Assembly (NCBI GenBank): GCA_020744425.1
Contig: JAGMUV010000003.1
Coordinates: forward strand, 3,224,001 to 3,288,000
DNA length: 64,000 bases
Origin: Dactylonectria macrodidyma
Taxonomy: Eukaryota > Ascomycota > Sordariomycetes > Hypocreales > Nectriaceae
Direction: 5' to 3'
The notes under the pieces are model-generated. The model was not told the origin of the DNA and ran no database searches. It was given only the letters and a program-made list of their open reading frames with translations. Within the stretch, counting starts at the first letter, position 1, and each line of letters begins with the position of its first letter. This document shows positions 1 to 11,084 of the stretch, piece after piece. A program made the translations under genes and the position numbers.

Positions 1-2208
1 TGTCCTGACATGTAGAAGGGGGGACTCTGAGAAAACTACGTACTGGACAAGGTTTAACATGACAGCCTTGGGGACCATGTCAATCATGGTGCGCTTCACA
101 ATGTTGTAGTACGAGGATATCAACAGTTCTGTTAAGATATGAGCACTGAAGGGGACTTAGGGTATCAATGTGTACATACTGATGACCTCAACCTCAATAT
201 TCTCACGCTCAGACAAGGTACCAGAAGCCTTGAGCGTAGGAGGAGGGGCCTCCATAGCAGCGGCCTTCTTCTTGTTCTTCGCGGCGAAGAAGCTGCCGAA
301 GAAGCCTGAGTTGTTTCCATCAGAGGCATCAGGAACTGTCGGGCTAGCGGCACGAGGAGTTGAGGCAAGGGGCTTGCCAGTCTTGGGGTCGACCTGAACG
401 GGTTTGGCGGGGTTATACCGCTCGTTGACGATGGCCATTGCCTAGAGGTTAGGGGTTAGCAAAAGGGTGGCGAGGTCTCAGTTTATGAGCAGAGCTTACT
501 CGGTGGCCGTTTAAGAAATCAGGATGACCAGTGTTGACGTAGCACGACTCCATGGATACGAGATCCCGAACCAACTTGTTGGTGGGATCCATGGCCTTCT
601 TGAAGAAGCTAATCACAACAGTGTGCATCTTCTCCTTGAGTCCAGGGTACCGGCGATACAGTTGCTTGCCAAGCAGCTGCGACAATATGCGAACCAACTC
701 ATCGTAGACGAGGGACACACACTTCAAGCTTGGGTCTTCGAGTCGCTTGATTTGTTGCTTGACGATCAGCTCAAAGGCGGTGGTGCCCACAAAGAGGGCC
801 GGCGAGGAACCAGATGAGTTATAGAGAATAGTGCGAATATCCACATCTTTAACAACGTCAAAGGGATCGATGGCCTTGACACCGTTGGAGTACAGCTCGT
901 GAAAGACGAAGCTGATACGGGCACCACCTGACAGCTCCGTGCTGGACAGCTCAGTGTTGTTACCGTCCAGAACTGTTCGCCACTCATTTGTGAATTCGGT
1001 GATGATATTGAGAACGATATTGGCGCTGTTGCCAAGCATGGATGGACCGAGGCTTTCAAGCTCAGACCCATACTTCTGCAAGGAGCTGGAAATTCGGGCC
1101 TTGATATCAGGGAGGGTCTGCTTGATGTGCATCATGAGGATCAAGTTGAGCTTGCGGGCAAGGTAAGGGGTTCCGCAGTAGGAGCTCTTGTTACGGTAAG
1201 CCTTGTGGTTCTCGAAGAAGTTCTTTTCTGCCTCCAGTGCCACGTTGATGGCCTTCTTGTTGTCGATGTCTCGCTGTCCTCGGTTGACCACCGGGACGTA
1301 GCCTAGGCGAAGGGGAATAACGCGGTTCGAGAGAATATCAATGACATCTGTGCCGTCATCCATCAGATCAACCTTGGTTAGGACACCAATGGTCCGTTGA
1401 CCTTCGGGGTCGACTTCACGCGCAAGTTTCAGACCATCCGAGTTGGCCAAATCCTGGTTGGCGGCGGTGACCGCCAGGACTATAGCGTTGGACTTTCCAA
1501 TGTACTTAAGAACCATCTCTCGAATTTGTCGCTCGATATCCCGGGGCTGGTCACCAACAGGGACCTTGGTCAGACCGGGCAGATCGACAAGGGTCAGGGT
1601 GAGGACGTTGGGAGAGTAGATGCGCAGGTTGATTGGGGCAGGGGAGATGCCACCATTTCTGCCAACCTTGGCCTCGGTTTCTCTGGAAATCTCGTCGCGA
1701 ATCTTGGAGAAGTCGTAGAACTTCTGGCCGGGGATGTGGAGGAACTCTCCCCACTCGTCGGGGTTGGCGGCTTTGTCTGCGCCGGCGTCGATTTCGTCTT
1801 GTTTCACACCATTGGTCTGCGCCGGACGGTTGATGAGTTGCAGTACGAGGGGTCGTCGGGTTACGATACCGGAGCCTCGGGGCAGACTGGGAACTGTCTG
1901 TCAGCTTCGGATGACGCTGAAGCGCAAACGGGGAGGGGATATTTCAAGGCGGTGGGGGGCACTCACAAGTCTCGACCAACAATGTTCTCGAGCACTGAAC
2001 TCTTTCCACTTGACTGACTACCGACAACAGCAATTTGGGGCAAATCAATAGGGTTATTGACTCCAACAGTTGCGAAGACATCTTGGAGCTTGTTGACGAG
2101 CCTAAAGGAGCGGTTAGAGATATGTGTCTTGGAGGCCTGACCGCGGGGGGCTCACTGGATAAGGGCGGGATCCGAGATACCGCCCGGCGTAGCGAGAGAG
2201 CCGCTCAT
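1..2208 (-). CDS. vps1: Dynamin-family GTPase Vps1 (C-terminus beyond left edge)
   Basis: Large GTPase that assembles on membranes and drives fission in vacuolar and endosomal sorting and in peroxisome division. Visible exons: 2208-2156, 2101-1967, 1886-500, 441-180 and 128-44. All phases match, giving about 640 residues; fungal Vps1 has about 700, so the end of the GTPase effector domain lies outside the window. Seen: P-loop GSQSSGKS (about residues 45-52), switch DLPG (164-167), TKVD (233-236), then the middle domain, a low-complexity linker (residues around PPPTLKASG) and the start of the effector domain ([15 protein letters not shown]). The last visible exon ends at a gtacgt donor whose acceptor is not convincingly in the window. 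The start codon gives the family's typical opening [14 protein letters not shown]. The gene is divergent from Gid7 across 2.5 kb. Confidence 0.95.
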
Positions 2209-4699
2209 GGTCGGGTCCGTGATATCCTCCACTAGAGCTTCAGGTATAGCTAGGATCGGTTGGATCGAGGATGGTGGACGTTTGGTCGAAACGGGTCAGT
2301 CACTGGGCACCACTGCTTGGGTGAAGCTGGCTGAGGGGCGGTCGGCCGGGGAAGAGGGCTTGGGAGCGTTGCAAGAGCTGAGAGCCGGAGGGCGCGAATG
2401 TAGGGTAGGTCTGCAGATGGTAGCTAGAAGTGCCTTTGAGTTGAGATGGATGGAAGCGGCTGGTTGGCGGTTGTGAAATATGAAAAGGCGTTGAGATTCT
2501 GGGATAGGGAGGGCACAGCACACACTCGCAAGACGACACCGAGTTCACGAGCCTAACAAGGGCACTAAAAGTTGCGCCGCTGCCCTGGACCGCTGTTATC
2601 CAAGCCACACGTGGCGCAACAGCCTTCCCTACCGGGCCTGGACCCTCTTAGGAGCGCAAATTCCCTGCCAACTGCCATCTTCACCGTAAATTGCCCCTGT
2701 CTTTGGCAGGAGGTGAACCCACGTGACCGCACTACCGATGTCTCCCTGGTCCCTGGCTGAGGCTGAGGCGTTCGGCTTAATTTTGCAGCCTAGACGATAA
2801 CGTCACCAGCTGATGCGTTCTTCGGATCTTTGTTGCGGGTGCCTTGTTGCTTGTGTCTTTTTTGCGTTGTTCGGACCCGCTTGACAGGTACCATGAGGAA
2901 GACTACTCGGCTACCTATTTTGGCAGTGGGCGATGCTGTGTAAGTGCAATGTGAACGATGATGCTGGCAGCCTAGATGCGTGGTTGTCAAGCTGAATGTG
3001 CTATTCTGGGCCGTGGTCAAACAAAGCAGGCAGCATTGTATCAGACGCAGGGACAGTGCGGATATCAACAAATACTTCAGCCTGGATCAGGATGATCTGA
3101 GGCGAGAGATGGAGACTGATGAGTAAATCATTCTGTGGCCATACTTGAATGCTGATTCAAGACGTACTGGGGTGAATATCTCAACAACACGACCTGACAT
3201 CCTCTTCCTGTTTTGGGTACTCTCTATTCAGTTTACCATATTAGACTGCGATTCCGACATGACATGACCTCTCCAACCAAAATAGTGGACCGACATTAAC
3301 CCAAGCTACACGGCTGTCAAACGGTGATTAGATTGATATCCTCGGCTCGATAGCGGTCAGTCAGACAACCACTTACTTTACCAAGGTATGCATCTGATCT
3401 GTTCCGGATATGTTGAATGAGGGGAACGACGCCTTATCAGCTGGCGGTGGGGTCATCAGTCACAAGGGTACCATTAGTCCAACACCTAACTGCAAACCAT
3501 ACGACACGACGCTCGTGTGCAGTACAAAATACCTCCCCTTTTGCTGTAAACACGACCATGGTTCTGGATACCCAGGCGAAGGTGGCTGTGTGGTAGTAGA
3601 ATCTTGAACATCTCATATCCACGAGTTGAGCCAGCAACTGGCAGCCGTGTCAACAATCCAGACATCCTGGATGTTGCTCAATATGTTTTCATGTGACGGT
3701 GGACGTCATCAATTATTAGTTGTCGGGGTCCCGCCATCAAATATTCAGGCATAGCCCGAAACAGTAGCCTACTAGTTGTGTGGCAGTGGTTTGAATGGCG
3801 GCTTCCTGCGGAGGCCACATGTCAAACTTGGGTGATGGTGTTCTTCGACGGAGTGTGAATATAGGCACGAGTAGGAGCTGATTGTACTGAAACGCCGGCA
3901 TTTCGTATAACAATGGCGTTTGGTCGTTCAACCTGCAAGTTGGACATGGATATATCCTCTCGATTCCGCATGCCTGGCTGAGACTCCTGCCAGCTCAGCG
4001 CATAAGTGTAGTAGCATCAAGGCTGCCGCCCCCTGGTCACCGATGGGGCCTGGGAGTCCCCTACAGGCTACGCCCGCTGCAGCAGACGCCCCACTCATCC
4101 GCCAGCGCATGTCTTTAATCCTCCCAACCACTAAGGCTGCTACAGCCCAGCACCGGATTCCACTAAAAGCCTCGCTGAGCCGTCACTGTACCGTCAGTGG
4201 CTCGGCCCCTCCCTTGCCTCCTCTCGGCACCGCCAACTCGTCCCACTACTACAAGGGCTTCTAGTGGCACCGTGGCAGCAACGTCTCCCTACAAGTTGGC
4301 GGTTGCAGCGCCTAGCCCAGCGCCAAACTCCCTGTAAACTCATTGACCTCATCACTACTGGAGCATCCTGGACCCCAGCACGGAACTCATTGTGGCTACG
4401 ACTATCCTCACCCGACACGCACCATTTCTTGTTCTCGATCCTCCAACCTCCAACCACCAACTGCCAGAGTCTTATTCCTCAACGCGCATCATCCACAGCT
4501 AGACACATTATTCAAAGCAGCGTCCTTCACCCAAGATCTCCCCGCCAGTCCTATGCGCACCACGACTGTCCTGCTACCCGAAACGTGCTTCCAGGGCCGC
4601 CTCCGCCTCCACCTTCCGCTCCCAACCACACATCGTCTCCATCCATCGTCCGAAGCTGCGTTCTCGCCAGCATCTGCCCGTCAACCCCAACTCTCTCGA
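2209..4699. other. Divergent intergenic region between vps1 and gid7
   Basis: No open frame here resembles a protein. The part next to position 2209 is the vps1 leader. From about 4260 to 4700 the sequence is C-rich and pyrimidine-skewed, as expected for the transcribed leader of the plus-strand Gid7 gene. Several open frames of 60-208 codons cross it, but they are proline/serine/arginine-biased and lack recognisable domains. I see no RNA gene or repeat in the middle. Confidence 0.6.
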
Positions 4700-7132
4700 A
4701 TGCCGCACTATTCTGGCCCCCGGTCAGCTCCTCGTTAACTCCCCCTCGATCCCACCGCGGTCAACAGCCGCGGAGAGGCCGACCTGGACTCCTCCGGCTC
4801 CCGCTCCGGACTCCCCGTTCACGCCTCCGACGACCCTACCGCGCTGCAACCACGTTCGAATTCATCGAGTACTGGGCTCTCTACCCCTAACTCCGATCCC
4901 ACCTCTGTCGCTCCCTCACCCCCCCAGCTTCTCCGGAATCGAGCCTCGGCAAGCACTGCGAATATAGGTTCTTCGAGTGCCAATCCCGCCCGACCCCCGA
5001 GTCTCGCTCCGCCCCAGGTCCTCGGCCGACGCCAGCGTTCGTTGACACCCGAAATACTATCAGAGGTCGAACCTACTCTCAGACAGAGCGCGAGACGCTC
5101 CGGCGCTGACAATACCATCCACGGACCGGCTCCTAAACGAAGACGAGGCATCATGATGGGTGAAAGCGACACGCCCGACCCCCATAACGGTGCGCCTCTT
5201 GGCTACTCGAATGGATCATCCGTAGCACAGTCGCAAAGAAACTCTGCTGCAGGTGTTACAAACGGTCACAAGGTCGGCGCAGCAGTCAACGGCAAGAGCA
5301 ATATTACCGCCACAGCCATCAACCGTCCGCCCACATACTTTGGCCATGATCGCCGAGAAGTCACCCGGTTACTTATTCAGGCCCTGTCGGATATGGGCTA
5401 CCAGACTGCGGCAGAGAACGTGAGCCAAGAGAGTGGATTTGAGCTGGAGAGCCCAACCGTTGCCGGCTTTAGGTCAGCGGTGCTGAGCGGCTCTTGGGCT
5501 GTTGCGGAGCAGCTCCTGTCTGGCGCAGCGCATGAGGATGACGGGCAAGGGAACGGGCTTGTCCTAGCCACGGGTTCGGACCGGGATTTAATGAGATTCT
5601 GGCTGCGACAGCAAAAGTTCTTGGAGCTTCTCGAGCAGAGAGACACTGCGCGAGCTCTCATGGTGCTTCGGGGAGAGCTGACCCCCCTCTCGCACGACAC
5701 CGCGAAGCTCCATTTTCTATCTAGTCTGCTCATGTGTCGGTCTACGGAGGATCTCATGGCCAAGGCAGACTGGGACGGGGCTAATGGAGAGTCGCGAAAG
5801 CGATTATTGTCAGAGCTATCAAGTAAGTCGCCTTGGACATGTACCCGCGTGATGAGTCTATCTAACACGGGGTAGAATGCATATCGCCATCCGTCATGTT
5901 GCCCGAAAATCGTCTGGCCGTTCTTCTTGAGCAAGTCAAGCAGAGTCAGATCGACACCTGCCTCTACCACACCGAGGCCATGTCGCCGTCTCTGTATTCT
6001 GACCACTTCTGTGACCGACGGAATTTTCCTACCGAGGTCGCTATTGAACTCACTGACCTGGCTGGCGAGGTCTGGCAGGTACAATTCTCCCATGACGGGA
6101 CCAAGCTGGCGGCTTGCGGTAGTAGGGAGCAAGTTGTCTTGTGGGACCCCAAGACGTTTGCCGTCTTGCGTTTACTGAGCGATCACGAAGGTGGTGTTGG
6201 CAACATCTCGTGGAGCCCCGATGACTCCATGATTGTATGTTGCTCGCAAGACAAGTACGCACGGTTGTGGGATGCAAATGTAAGTGATCTACTAAGGAGG
6301 ATGCCATCCAGAGTTTTCGACGCTAACACGAACTTGACAGAATGGGACGCTTCTCAAGAAACTGCGGCGCTTCGAGGAGCCTGTCAGTGGCTGTGTGTGG
6401 GCTCGTGACAACCGATCCTTCGTCGTCGGCACGTTAGACCGTGCTCACAGTCTCTGTACCATCAATGTACATGACGATGAGGTTTATGACTGGGGCAAGA
6501 GGCATCGTGTGCAGGATCTATGCGGCTCGCCAGACGGACGATGGCTCGTTGCCGTTGACGACGTTCAGACTATTCACGTTTACAATGCCATCACTAGAGA
6601 GCTTGAGTTCGACATGGAGCTCAAGGCCCGTCCCACATCTGTCAGCATCAGCCAGGACTCACGCCACCTGCTGGTGAATAAGCGTGATGGCGAGGCCCAG
6701 CTCATCGATCTCCTCACCCGTAACTCTGTCCAAAAGTTCTTCGGCCACACCGGTGGCGACTATCTCATTCGCAGCTCCTTTGGTGGGCCCAACGAGAGCT
6801 TCGTCATCAGCGGTAGCGAAGACGGAAATATCCTGATCTGGCACAAGAACACAGGTGCTCCAGTCGAACGTCTACCTGGCCACCATCCGCGCTGCAACGC
6901 TGTTTCGTGGAACCCCGCAGACCCCTTCATGTTGGCGTCTTGTGGGGATGACGGGCGAGTCAAAATGTAAGTCTTCTCCGCCATAACTACGCCAAGTTTC
7001 GTCTTTGGTGGATGGCTTCGCTGACTGGCCCTTTTTAGTTGGTCCAACCACAGTCGGAGCTTCACCATCAGGAATCGCTACCACAGGGGCTCATCTAACG
7101 GTTGGCGGATTACGGAGAGCAGCGAGCCCTAG
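4700..7132 (+). CDS. gid7: GID/CTLH ubiquitin-ligase subunit Gid7 (WDR26 homologue)
   Basis: Subunit of the cytosolic GID/CTLH E3 ligase, which degrades gluconeogenic enzymes when glucose returns. In yeast Gid7 drives higher-order assembly of the complex. Proposed exons: 4700-4722, 4768-5822, 5876-6279, 6341-6966, 7039-7132, giving 733 residues (yeast Gid7: 745). The order is a Ser/Pro-rich head, LisH (about 200-235, DRREVTRLLIQALSDMGYQT), CTLH/CRA (about 240-345, KFLELLEQRDTARALMVL), then a WD40 propeller from about residue 420 with the repeat ends VVLWD, ARLWD, ILIWH and VKIWS. Exons 2-5 are secure. The first is not: the open frame before 5042 has no in-frame ATG after a stop at 4736-4738. 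The ATG at 4700 joins in phase only if a 45-nt intron (4723-4767, donor gtcagc) is removed. Confidence 0.92.
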
Positions 7133-8962
7133 GAGGTGTCTCTTGGCAAGCTCCGTATTCTTGGAAACTAGTGAAAGACGTCATCATGTAGCCAGTTCAA
7201 ACTCACCATTGGAAGCGGGAAGGTGGGGGTTTTGGTCTGTCGGGAATACTAGAAGAGGACCACAGGGGCGACGAAACGCGTGTGTGTGACGATGGGAGTC
7301 TTCTCTTCCGCGACACAAAGCGTCGCTGATATTTTCATTTTGTTACCGGGAAGGGAGGAGGATGAAGGTACCTTTACTTCCACTTTGTCATTTCTGGCGT
7401 TGGAGCGATGGCGGAAGGGGAGGTTTATGAGCAGAGACGACGGGTTCTGTACTTTTGGTATTTGTCTTCCACTTCTCTGCGGTAGACTGGCTATTCACGC
7501 AAGCAATTCCACTTACATAACGCTGACTTGCCTAGGGCTACCTCGCTCACCTGTGCATGTCTCGTAGTGGATTTTTACTTGCCTATTCCAAAACCCTTCC
7601 CCTTGATTTGCGCATGTACGTGCCCTGTTCATGTCGGCGTCAAAGGAACGTACAAACCCTTGTCCATGTAGACACAGATGGAAGTACGACACGGGGGCCT
7701 GGGACGTTCCGTAGCCGAACGAAGGCCTCTTTGTTAGCACCGATCTCTCCATCTCAAGAGTCCGAGAGAGCTTCTGTTGACTGGTGGCGGGGATGGCGTC
7801 CTGAGCCGTAGGTTAGAAGCAAGGGGTGGAGGTAGAGGCACAAGTTGAGGGGCGGGGTTGGCTTTAGGACAGGACTGGGACGAAATCGATCACATCATGC
7901 CGAAGCCACACTGAAACCTTGCGTCTTGGCTTCTCACCTCTTTCTCTGTGTCGACCTGCCACAACAACGAAGTCGTTGCGCATGGGGAGGCTGGGAGAAG
8001 AGAAAAGAGGAAAGACGACGTACAGACATACGCTGGAGTGGTGGGTACAGTGAGGGGTTTACTTACGGTCGTGACGAGGGAGCTGATACATGCGTACACA
8101 AGCCGTGGACGACGGCAGCTGTGATGATCAGCCCCCCTAGGTGAAAGGGTTGATTCAATGGAGGCTGTCCTCGGTGTTGAATCTCACACTGGCATCTCTC
8201 GGCATCAGGTCAAGGCAATTGACGTGCCTGAGCCAGCCCGTCGTTTCCGGGGTCAGAGGCTTTCCCCATCAGGGCCCGGGATCGGCTTGTCATAGACCAG
8301 GTACATCACGGTTAATAGGGTCCGGCTTTGAGATAGAGTTGGGACGGGAACATCTCGGCGAGCAAGTTGGGCAGGTGGGAGGTTTAGTGAAGGGCGTTTA
8401 CTAATAATCATTTAGTGAGTGGTCAGGAGGAGGTTAGTGAGAGCATCAAGAAGGGATGGTGCAGGTCCTGGATTCGAGTTTGATAGGGTGTGCCGTACCA
8501 CGTAATTGCAGCACTACGTACACACATAATGCGTGGTATGTACTAAGTCCTTTGGGGAAGAAAATATCACACACCAATTGGCCTCTTCTGCACTACGTGG
8601 TAAACCCGTTCGCCCCTCGTAGGAATAACTAGTAACTAGGTTGTAGAATATATAAAACAAATAAAAGGATTAATTTATTACCGAAGCTGTCTAAATCATT
8701 TAGAATCTATATCCTAATGTTGTTCATCAAGGAAGAGGAGAAGTTAATGCTTTATGGTGCGTGGTGTTTCCCTCCACCCCTTGCTAGTCTACTTCCTAGA
8801 CTACGTAGCTACGTATGTTGGTGTGGACAGAAGCCATGATGCATCCACCAGCGAGTGCCACGTCCGAAAAATGACGGGCGAGAGTCGATGCGGCTGGACA
8901 CCTGGATTGAGACGGGGCATTGACACGGTACCTGCATGACCCGACGCAATGACAGGACTAGG
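7133..8962. other. Gene-free stretch with an AT-rich segment
   Basis: Follows the Gid7 stop codon and reaches the transposon. Open frames of 60-99 codons occur on both strands but none has a recognisable domain or codon bias. At about 8625-8745 the base composition becomes strongly A+T-rich. Next to it is a perfect 14-bp palindrome, TACGTAGCTACGTA, at 8802-8815. The rest looks like ordinary spacer or decayed sequence. Confidence 0.5.
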
Positions 8963-8966
8963 GTGT

Positions 8967-8993
8967 ATCCCTTTGACTGTGTTAAGGCTCCAG
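8967..8993 (+). repeat. Left terminal inverted repeat of the piggyBac element
   Basis: 27 bases, perfectly complementary to 11058-11084. It starts ATCCC, holds TTAA at 8982-8985 and ends GGCTCCAG. Similarity to the right end stops just inside the repeat. GTGT at 8963-8966 precedes it. Confidence 0.9.
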
Positions 8994-9107
8994 GCCAGAT
9001 TGTGCCCCACATGACCCCTGCTCACAGTGAGGTACATCAGAGTAACGCGTCGCGTAGTCAGAATCAACCCCACCAAAATACACATACAAACGATTCTGAC
9101 TTTCGCG

Positions 9108-10992
9108 ATGGATACCCAAGTGCCCTCAACACAGGCAATCAATGTGTATGACGATAACAGCTTCATTTGCACTGATAACAGCCGCCGGGAGCAGGGAGCT
9201 GACAACACCTGCCGGCCGAACCTAGCCCCTGTCAACGAACGCGGCTACAACTTCATGCCTTTCGAGGTTCCAACACGCGACTTTAAGGTCAAGGACCTGC
9301 CCCAGGACCCGTTATCTCTTTTCCAGCAATTCCTACCTATTTCCCTAGTAGAAAGCTGGGTCAAATATACCAATGACTGGGTTAGCCACCTGCAGCAAGA
9401 GGCTCGCGGTAGTGCACACACATTACCGCCAAGATCACGGTTACGCCTCTGGAGACCAACCTCTGTTGCAGAAGTCTACATATGGGTCGCAATCCTTATT
9501 TACTTAGGGATTCACACTGAACTTGACCTCGAAGACCATTGGGAGACTTCTCGGCCGGGGCACCAACACTCTACTCACTCTATCATCAAATATATGACCT
9601 ATGACCGATTTCAGCAGCTACATCGTCACATTCGCATTTTCAGCCCTCACATCACCATAAGCAGCAACAGCGCCCTCACCTATGACCGTGTGACGCCGTG
9701 GTCTGACCACATACAGCGCGTGTCTACGGATTTCTATGTTCCAGGCACTTGCATCGCTGTAGATGAGTGTATGGCCCGCTATACCGGGAGGTCAAAAGAG
9801 ACAACAAGAGTCCCTAACAAGCCGATCCCCGTCGGCTTCAAAGTTTGGGTTGCAGCACAGCAGGGCTATTTCCTACGTTGGATTTGGCATAGGCCCGGAC
9901 CTAGGTTTGGACCTGTTGGTCTCAAGCCTGCCCGGCAACGGCGGCGTGAGGCCAAGCAGGAGAAGACAGTCTATCTGAACCCGACGCAGGCTGTGGTTGT
10001 TGCCCTACTAAACTTGCTGCCAGAAGCCAACTATCACGTCTTTATCGATAACCTCTTTTCCTCTCCCGACCTCCTACGCAGCCTCCGCGAGCACGGCCAC
10101 GGCGCTACGGGTACAGCCCGAGTCAACTGTGGCATCTACAAGCCCTTAGTCAAGCTCAAAAATGACGATAACACAGCTGCCGCAAATATCAAATTCAACG
10201 AAATCAGGACCGTCCCAACTAAGGATAATAAGGTCAGTCAAGCAGACAGCTTTAGCTGTAAATGCCCTACTAATTTGTCCTGGGCCAGGTAAATCAGATC
10301 GCGTGGAAAGACAACGCCCTTGTGTTGTTCTTATCTACTGTGTACGCAGGCGACGAGACCGTCCTTCGGTTACGCAAGAGGCCGACAACAGACCAAATTC
10401 GAGCACGCCCAATACAGCGATTTTTCGGTGACGAGCCAGTGAAAGAGATTATTATCCCGTCTATTGCTGCCTTCTACAATGACGAGATGAACGGGGTAGA
10501 CCGCGGTGACCAACTGAGGTCATATTTGGGCTTCGAACACCGTGTGCGCCGAGGGGGTTGGCAAGCCCTAGCTTGGTCCTACCTAATTGCCTAATTGACG
10601 TCATTGTAGTCAACAGTTACCTTCTTCAGCTACGCGGCAAGCCTATTTGGAAGTCATATACACGTCAGGCTAAGTGGCGAGGGCGCCTTGTTGATGACCT
10701 CGTCCAGGCGTACAGCGGTCAATCTGACTCTAGGCAGAGGTTTCGGGCGGGAGGCGAATTTACGCCTCTGTCACAGCATAAATACGTCCAGCGAGGGAAA
10801 AAGGGTAACTGCCTCGCATGTCAGGGCGTACGGCGTGGAGAGGTCAGGTCACGAAGCTCGCGGCGGCCGTTGAGTGAGGCCGACGGCAACAGGGTCCGGA
10901 TCCGGCGGCAGTCTCGCGGTGGCTGTGACCAGTGCGATGTAGCTCTTTGTAGCTCGCAGGATTGCTGGGACTTCTATCACCATACAAAATAG
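9108..10992 (+). pseudogene. piggyBac-like transposase, frameshifted
   Basis: DDE transposase of the piggyBac (DDE_Tnp_1_7) family, which cuts and pastes DNA in the nucleus. The first ATG in frame is at 9108; the open frame upstream starts only at GTG. Exon 1 is 9108-10232. A 56-nt intron (10233-10288, donor gtcagt, branch-like ctaat) precedes exon 2 at 10289. All three catalytic aspartates are visible: D219 in AVDECMARYTGR, D314 in VFIDNLFSS, and D446 in GVDRGDQL. The frame stops at TAA 10592-10594, within a perfect 8-bp tandem duplication of CCTAATTG (10582-10597). The expected continuation, with VVNSYLLQL and a C-terminal Cys/His-rich domain (CLAC, CDQC, CSSQDCW, ending at 10992), is in another frame. 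The catalytic and DNA-binding parts are therefore separated. All other features look intact, so the lesion may be young, or an assembly error. Confidence 0.88.
10582..10597. repeat. 8-bp tandem duplication breaking the transposase
   Basis: CCTAATTG occurs twice head to tail (10582-10589 and 10590-10597). One copy fits the reading frame; two shift it and create the stop at 10592-10594. Replication slippage or the footprint of an excised element that makes 8-bp target duplications could both explain it. Confidence 0.9.
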
Positions 10993-11057
10993 GTGGGAAT
11001 TGATGTACCCCTGAACGCTCGTTCCCTAATTGGGCCGACCCCCCTGCGACCCCCTGT

Positions 11058-11084
11058 CTGGAGCCTTAACACAGTCAAAGGGAT
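11058..11084 (-). repeat. Right terminal inverted repeat of the piggyBac element
   Basis: Perfect 27-bp reverse complement of 8967-8993. TTAA lies at 11066-11069, and GTGT follows at 11085-11088. Confidence 0.9.

Larger units (their letters stand above)
8967..11084 (+). mobile_element. piggyBac-type DNA transposon, about 2.1 kb
   Basis: The element is defined by a piggyBac-family transposase gene between two perfect 27-bp inverted repeats (8967-8993 and 11058-11084) that begin ATCCCTTTGACTGTG and contain an internal TTAA. A 4-bp GTGT stands directly outside both repeats (8963-8966 and 11085-11088), so it may be the target duplication. This is unusual because the family almost always targets TTAA. 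If instead the TTAA copies inside the repeats (8982-8985 and 11066-11069) are the target site, the element proper is 8986-11065 and the outer 15 bp of each arm are unexplained. The identical arms imply fairly recent insertion. The transposase is interrupted, so this copy is probably not autonomous. Confidence 0.85.

Noticed and set aside
4264..4890. 208-codon frame upstream of Gid7
   Set aside because: Overlaps the secure Gid7 frame in another phase and is pyrimidine-skewed leader sequence.
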